Below, piece after piece: positions 6,118 through 8,823 of a stretch of DNA of 8,823 nt. Where the stretch lies: the NCBI GenBank assembly GCA_002691785.1, contig NZIX01000054.1, forward strand, positions 15,514-24,336, read 5' to 3'. The position numbers and the translations under genes are program-made. The DNA is from Fidelibacterota bacterium (lineage in GTDB: Bacteria > Fidelibacterota > Marinisomatia > Marinisomatales > UBA1611). Every line of letters starts with the position of its first letter. Positions within the stretch are counted from its first letter, which is position 1. Below the pieces are notes generated by a model. The model was not told the origin of the DNA, ran no database searches, and worked only from the letters and a program-made list of their open reading frames with translations.

Positions 6118-7140
6118 ATGCGACTTTTATTTTTTATTACTCAACCATATTCAATTCCTATTTTAAATCCAATAGAAGATTATTGTGATAAAATTAGTGG
6201 AGTAAATATTGCATGGTTCAAGGCTGGAACAGCAAAAAGTCTTGAGATTAATGGATTAACTCTAAAATCTGATGATGAGGTATTTAGCTACGACCCTGAT
6301 GCTATTATTGTTCCAGGGAATGTTGTTCCTCATTATTGGCCTGGTGTAAAAGTTCAAATTTTTCATGGACTATGTGAGGAAAAAAAAGGGCATTATGACA
6401 TAACAGGATTTTTTGATCTTTATTGTACTCCTGGCCCTCAAATGACAGAAAAATTTCAAGAGTTATCATCGAAACATAAAAATTTTATTGTAAAAGAGAC
6501 AGGCTGGCCGAAATTAGATAATTTTAAACAAGAAATAATATCAGCTCAAAAGATTAAAAGAGGTATAGACCCAACTCAAAAAGTGATTTTATATGCGCCT
6601 ACTTTCTCTCCAAAATATAAATCTTCAATTGAACTTTATGACTCAATTAAAGAACTCCAAAATGGTATATACCATTGGTTTGTTAAATTCCATGATTTAG
6701 AGGATAAATCTGTAGTAGAGAAATATAAAACATTAGAGTCAGAATTTTTCCATATTATTAATGATATAGATATTCTTAATTATATGTATTTATCTGATAT
6801 ACTAATAACAGACACATCATCTGTCGCCTACGAATTTTTATTATTTGACAGACCTATAATTACCTATAAAGCAGAAACTAGGTTAGAAAAAGGTATTAAT
6901 ATTTTAGAACCAGATTTTTTAATAGGTGCGTTAATCAGATCAATTGAAGATCCAGAAGAATTTTCACAATCTAGAAAAGAGATATTGAATGATATACACC
7001 CATACCTAGATGGTGAGTCCTCTAGGCGTGTAATTGAAACTATTTATGAATTATTAGGGAGTAGTGATTTAAAAAACTTAAAATCAAAACCAAGGAATTG
7101 GTTCCGGAAGCGACAAATTCGTAAGCTAATTTTATCATGA
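6118..7140 (+). CDS. CDP-glycerol glycerophosphotransferase-family protein (TagB/TagF-like), copy 1
   Basis: A 340-residue member of the family that moves a phospho-alcohol (classically sn-glycerol-3-phosphate from CDP-glycerol) onto a membrane-associated acceptor. The motifs run in family order: IFHGL (81-85, H83), TGWPKLD (128-134), LYAPTF (158-163), KFHD (190-193, H192), ITDTSSVAYEFL (230-241), DRPII (244-248), and a late DGESSRR (298-304). The two histidines match the two catalytic or binding histidines of TagF. It is only the catalytic domain and lacks the long N-terminal half of TagF. The C-terminus (318-340) is very basic (KSKPRNWFRKRQIRK) and may bind the membrane. In a Gram-negative it would more likely decorate a capsule or O-antigen than build teichoic acid. 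The start at 6118 is supported by the in-frame TAA at 6112-6114; no ribosome site is visible. It overlaps the next gene by 4 nt (ATGA). The donor is not certain. Confidence 0.82.
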   Translation: MRLLFFITQPYSIPILNPIEDYCDKISGVNIAWFKAGTAKSLEINGLTLKSDDEVFSYDPDAIIVPGNVVPHYWPGVKVQIFHGLCEEKKGHYDITGFFDLYCTPGPQMTEKFQELSSKHKNFIVKETGWPKLDNFKQEIISAQKIKRGIDPTQKVILYAPTFSPKYKSSIELYDSIKELQNGIYHWFVKFHDLEDKSVVEKYKTLESEFFHIINDIDILNYMYLSDILITDTSSVAYEFLLFDRPIITYKAETRLEKGINILEPDFLIGALIRSIEDPEEFSQSRKEILNDIHPYLDGESSRRVIETIYELLGSSDLKNLKSKPRNWFRKRQIRKLILS

Positions 7141-8189
7141 AAATTCTTTTTGAACATCAACATCTATATTATCTTCCTCAATTTGAACCTGTAATAATTG
7201 AGTTGAAAGATAGAGGGGTAAGGAATATTTTTTTTTCTTTGAGTTTAAGTGTTCCTACAATTGAAAAAGAAATTTTTAAAAAAGAAGCCGCAAGATTAGA
7301 AATTGAAATTATTCAAGCAAACTTTGAGCCGCAAAGGCGTCGAATAATAAAAGAATTAAATTTTGATATTATATTTATTGGAAACAAATCATCTTTAACC
7401 GATATAAAAGGAAAAAACTCGTTTGTTGTAATGCTATATCATGGTATAGGGTTAAAAAGTTCTTATTACACTGACTTGAATCAAAATATAGATTTGATTT
7501 GTGTAGAATCAAAAGAAAGACAGATTGCATTAAGAGAAAAAAAATACAATGCTATTTTTACCGGATTTCCTAAATTAGATTTTAAATTAAAGAATGAGAA
7601 GAAAATAAATGACCCCTTTCTACTTTATGCGCCAACTTTTTTCCCCTCGTCATTAGAAAAAACCATACCCCTATTCAGTAAGCTAATTGACTATAACTTT
7701 ATAATAAAGCTTCATCACTTTTTTTGGACAAAACCAAAATATATATTATTAAAAAATAAATTAGAAAAAGAAGTGCAATCTTTTTCAAATATTAGTATCT
7801 CACCATTTAGAGAGTACAATATAATGAATTTATTCTCCCAGTCAATGCTCCTAATTTCTGATTTTTCATCTACGATTTTTGAATATCTTATTATGGATAA
7901 ACCTATTATTCAGACTAGGTACTACACATCTCGAATGAAGTATAAAATTTTTCCAAGTCTATTAAAAAAAAGAATTGATGAGGATCGTCTCAATCAAATT
8001 GATTTTGTATTTAATTGTAGTGAAGCTAGGGAACTTAAACGTGTAATTAGAAAGGCTATTAAAAACCCCCAATTGCATCATAAAAAAAGAATGGAAGCAT
8101 CTGACAAGTTTCTTGGGAAAATAGATTATGGTTGTTCAAAGCGGATTCTAGATGCGATTTCAGATTCTGGAATTATAATTGGTGCTTAA
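7137..8189 (+). CDS. CDP-glycerol glycerophosphotransferase-family protein, copy 2
   Basis: A 350-residue paralogue of the preceding gene, with the same motif series: LYHGIG (100-105, H102), TGFPKLD (142-148), LYAPTF (163-168), KLHH (191-194, H193), ISDFSSTIFEYL (240-251) and DKPII (254-258). Outside the motifs the two proteins are clearly divergent: the N-terminal halves share little and this copy lacks the basic C-terminal tail. They are therefore old paralogues or separately recruited, not a recent duplication. In teichoic-acid systems one family member primes and another extends, and a similar division of labour is possible here. It starts inside the upstream stop codon (ATGA), implying coupled translation, and ends 27 nt before the nucleotidyltransferase, all on one probable transcript. 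Both histidines and the serine pair S244-S245 are intact, so it looks active. The donor and acceptor are unknown. Confidence 0.8.
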   Translation: MKILFEHQHLYYLPQFEPVIIELKDRGVRNIFFSLSLSVPTIEKEIFKKEAARLEIEIIQANFEPQRRRIIKELNFDIIFIGNKSSLTDIKGKNSFVVMLYHGIGLKSSYYTDLNQNIDLICVESKERQIALREKKYNAIFTGFPKLDFKLKNEKKINDPFLLYAPTFFPSSLEKTIPLFSKLIDYNFIIKLHHFFWTKPKYILLKNKLEKEVQSFSNISISPFREYNIMNLFSQSMLLISDFSSTIFEYLIMDKPIIQTRYYTSRMKYKIFPSLLKKRIDEDRLNQIDFVFNCSEARELKRVIRKAIKNPQLHHKKRMEASDKFLGKIDYGCSKRILDAISDSGIIIGA

Positions 8190-8216
8190 TTTTTATGTTT
8201 GTAATTTATTTTTATT

Positions 8217-8823
8217 ATGAAAGCATTTATTTTAGCTGCAGGCGTTTCTCGCCGTCTTTATCCTCATACTTATAATACACCAAAATGCTTATTAAAAGTT
8301 GGTAATAAGTGTATTATAGATTATCAACTTCAAGCTTTAGAGGCTTTGGGTATAAATGATGTAACAATGATAGTTGGGTACCATAGAGAAATGTTAAAGA
8401 ATCATGTTACTAAAAATTTTTCATCATTAAATTTTTCATTTTTAACAAATCATCACTACTTTGAAACTAATACAGCGTATTCAGTTTCATTAGGTAAAGA
8501 TATTTTAAGACAAGATGAGCATATTTTAATGAATGCAGACGTTGTTTATCCTATTGAATTATTAAAAAAAATATTAGAGTCTTCATTTGAGACAGCTCTC
8601 GCAGTAGATTGTAAAGTTTGTGGTAGAGAGGAAGTAAAAGTTATCGACGGCGGTCAGAATAAAATTGTTGCAATTGGTAAAGATTTAATTGAATCTAAAT
8701 GCCTCGGTGAATTTATTGGCGTTGCAAAACTGTCCAAGAACTTTAATAACTTATTTTCTGATTCAATTGAAAATTTGATCAGAGCTGGAGGAATTAATGA
8801 TTATTTTGAAGCAGGGATACAAC
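8217..8823 (+). CDS. LicC-like sugar/alcohol-phosphate nucleotidyltransferase, partial, C-terminus outside window
   Basis: An open frame of 202 codons starts at the ATG at 8217 and runs off the right edge. It is an NTP_transferase-fold enzyme. Its N-terminus FILAAGVSRRLYPHTYNTPK (residues 4-23) is the nucleotide-binding signature with K23, though GVSRRL replaces the commoner GxGxRL. Further motifs are IIDYQLQALEALGI (33-46), VGYHREM (53-59), the NT pair at 85-86, NAD (106-108) with metal-binding D108, and GEFIGVAKLS (164-173). The short size, the HHYFETNTAYSV stretch and the GEFIGV motif look most like LicC (CTP:phosphocholine cytidylyltransferase), PntC-type and Campylobacter phosphoglutamine cytidylyltransferases rather than RmlA or GalU. 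It probably makes a CDP-linked donor in the cytoplasm for the two phosphotransferases just upstream. It is not the TagD-type (HxGH) glycerol-phosphate enzyme. Exact substrate unresolved; a sugar-1-phosphate enzyme is the main alternative. Confidence 0.8.
   Translation, partial: MKAFILAAGVSRRLYPHTYNTPKCLLKVGNKCIIDYQLQALEALGINDVTMIVGYHREMLKNHVTKNFSSLNFSFLTNHHYFETNTAYSVSLGKDILRQDEHILMNADVVYPIELLKKILESSFETALAVDCKVCGREEVKVIDGGQNKIVAIGKDLIESKCLGEFIGVAKLSKNFNNLFSDSIENLIRAGGINDYFEAGIQ

Overview
The window is a very AT-rich stretch (roughly 30% G+C by eye) from a bacterium that uses TGA, TAA and TAG as stops. It carries a radical-SAM HemW, an MsbA-type exporter and nonulosonic (sialic) acid genes. Shine-Dalgarno sequences are weak or absent in front of most genes. 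Together this suggests a free-living, probably Gram-negative, AT-rich lineage such as a member of the marine FCB group (Bacteroidota or Marinimicrobia-like). The taxonomic guess is low confidence, because the window has no rRNA or other marker.

Layout. (1) Positions 1-590, minus strand: the N-terminal two fifths or so of hemW, running off the left edge and apparently lacking any ATG, GTG or TTG start. (2) 666-2917, plus strand: a two-gene unit, an ElaA/YjcF-like GNAT acetyltransferase overlapping by 4 nt an MsbA-like ABC exporter. A plausible sigma70-type promoter lies at 593-623. (3) 2902-5949, minus strand: a compact three-gene operon transcribed as sialyltransferase-like glycosyltransferase, then a short NeuB, then NeuA fused to a KdsC-type HAD phosphatase. 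Its 3' end overlaps the ABC gene by 16 nt, tail to tail. (4) 5950-6117: a 168-bp divergent intergenic region. (5) 6118-8823, plus strand: two tandem CDP-glycerol glycerophosphotransferase-family genes overlapping by 4 nt, then a LicC-like nucleotidyltransferase cut by the right edge.

How the genes work together (inference). Regions 3 and 5 look like two back-to-back cell-surface polysaccharide modules. The minus-strand module has condensation (NeuB), dephosphorylation (HAD domain), CMP activation (NeuA domain) and transfer (GT52/GT38-like enzyme) of a nonulosonic acid. No UDP-GlcNAc 2-epimerase (NeuC) is present in the window. NeuB lacks the usual C-terminal SAF domain. The fused HAD domain keeps residues that, as I recall, are specificity residues of the Bacteroides KDN-9-phosphate phosphatase. 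These three points fit a 9-phosphate route, possibly making KDN from mannose-6-phosphate. The plus-strand module probably makes a CDP-activated phospho-alcohol or similar group (nucleotidyltransferase) and adds it through two phosphotransferases. The ABC exporter may move lipid-linked surface material, but nothing here proves a link.

No stretch over 300 bases lacks a gene. I saw no tRNA, rRNA, CRISPR array, insertion sequence or convincing intrinsic terminator.
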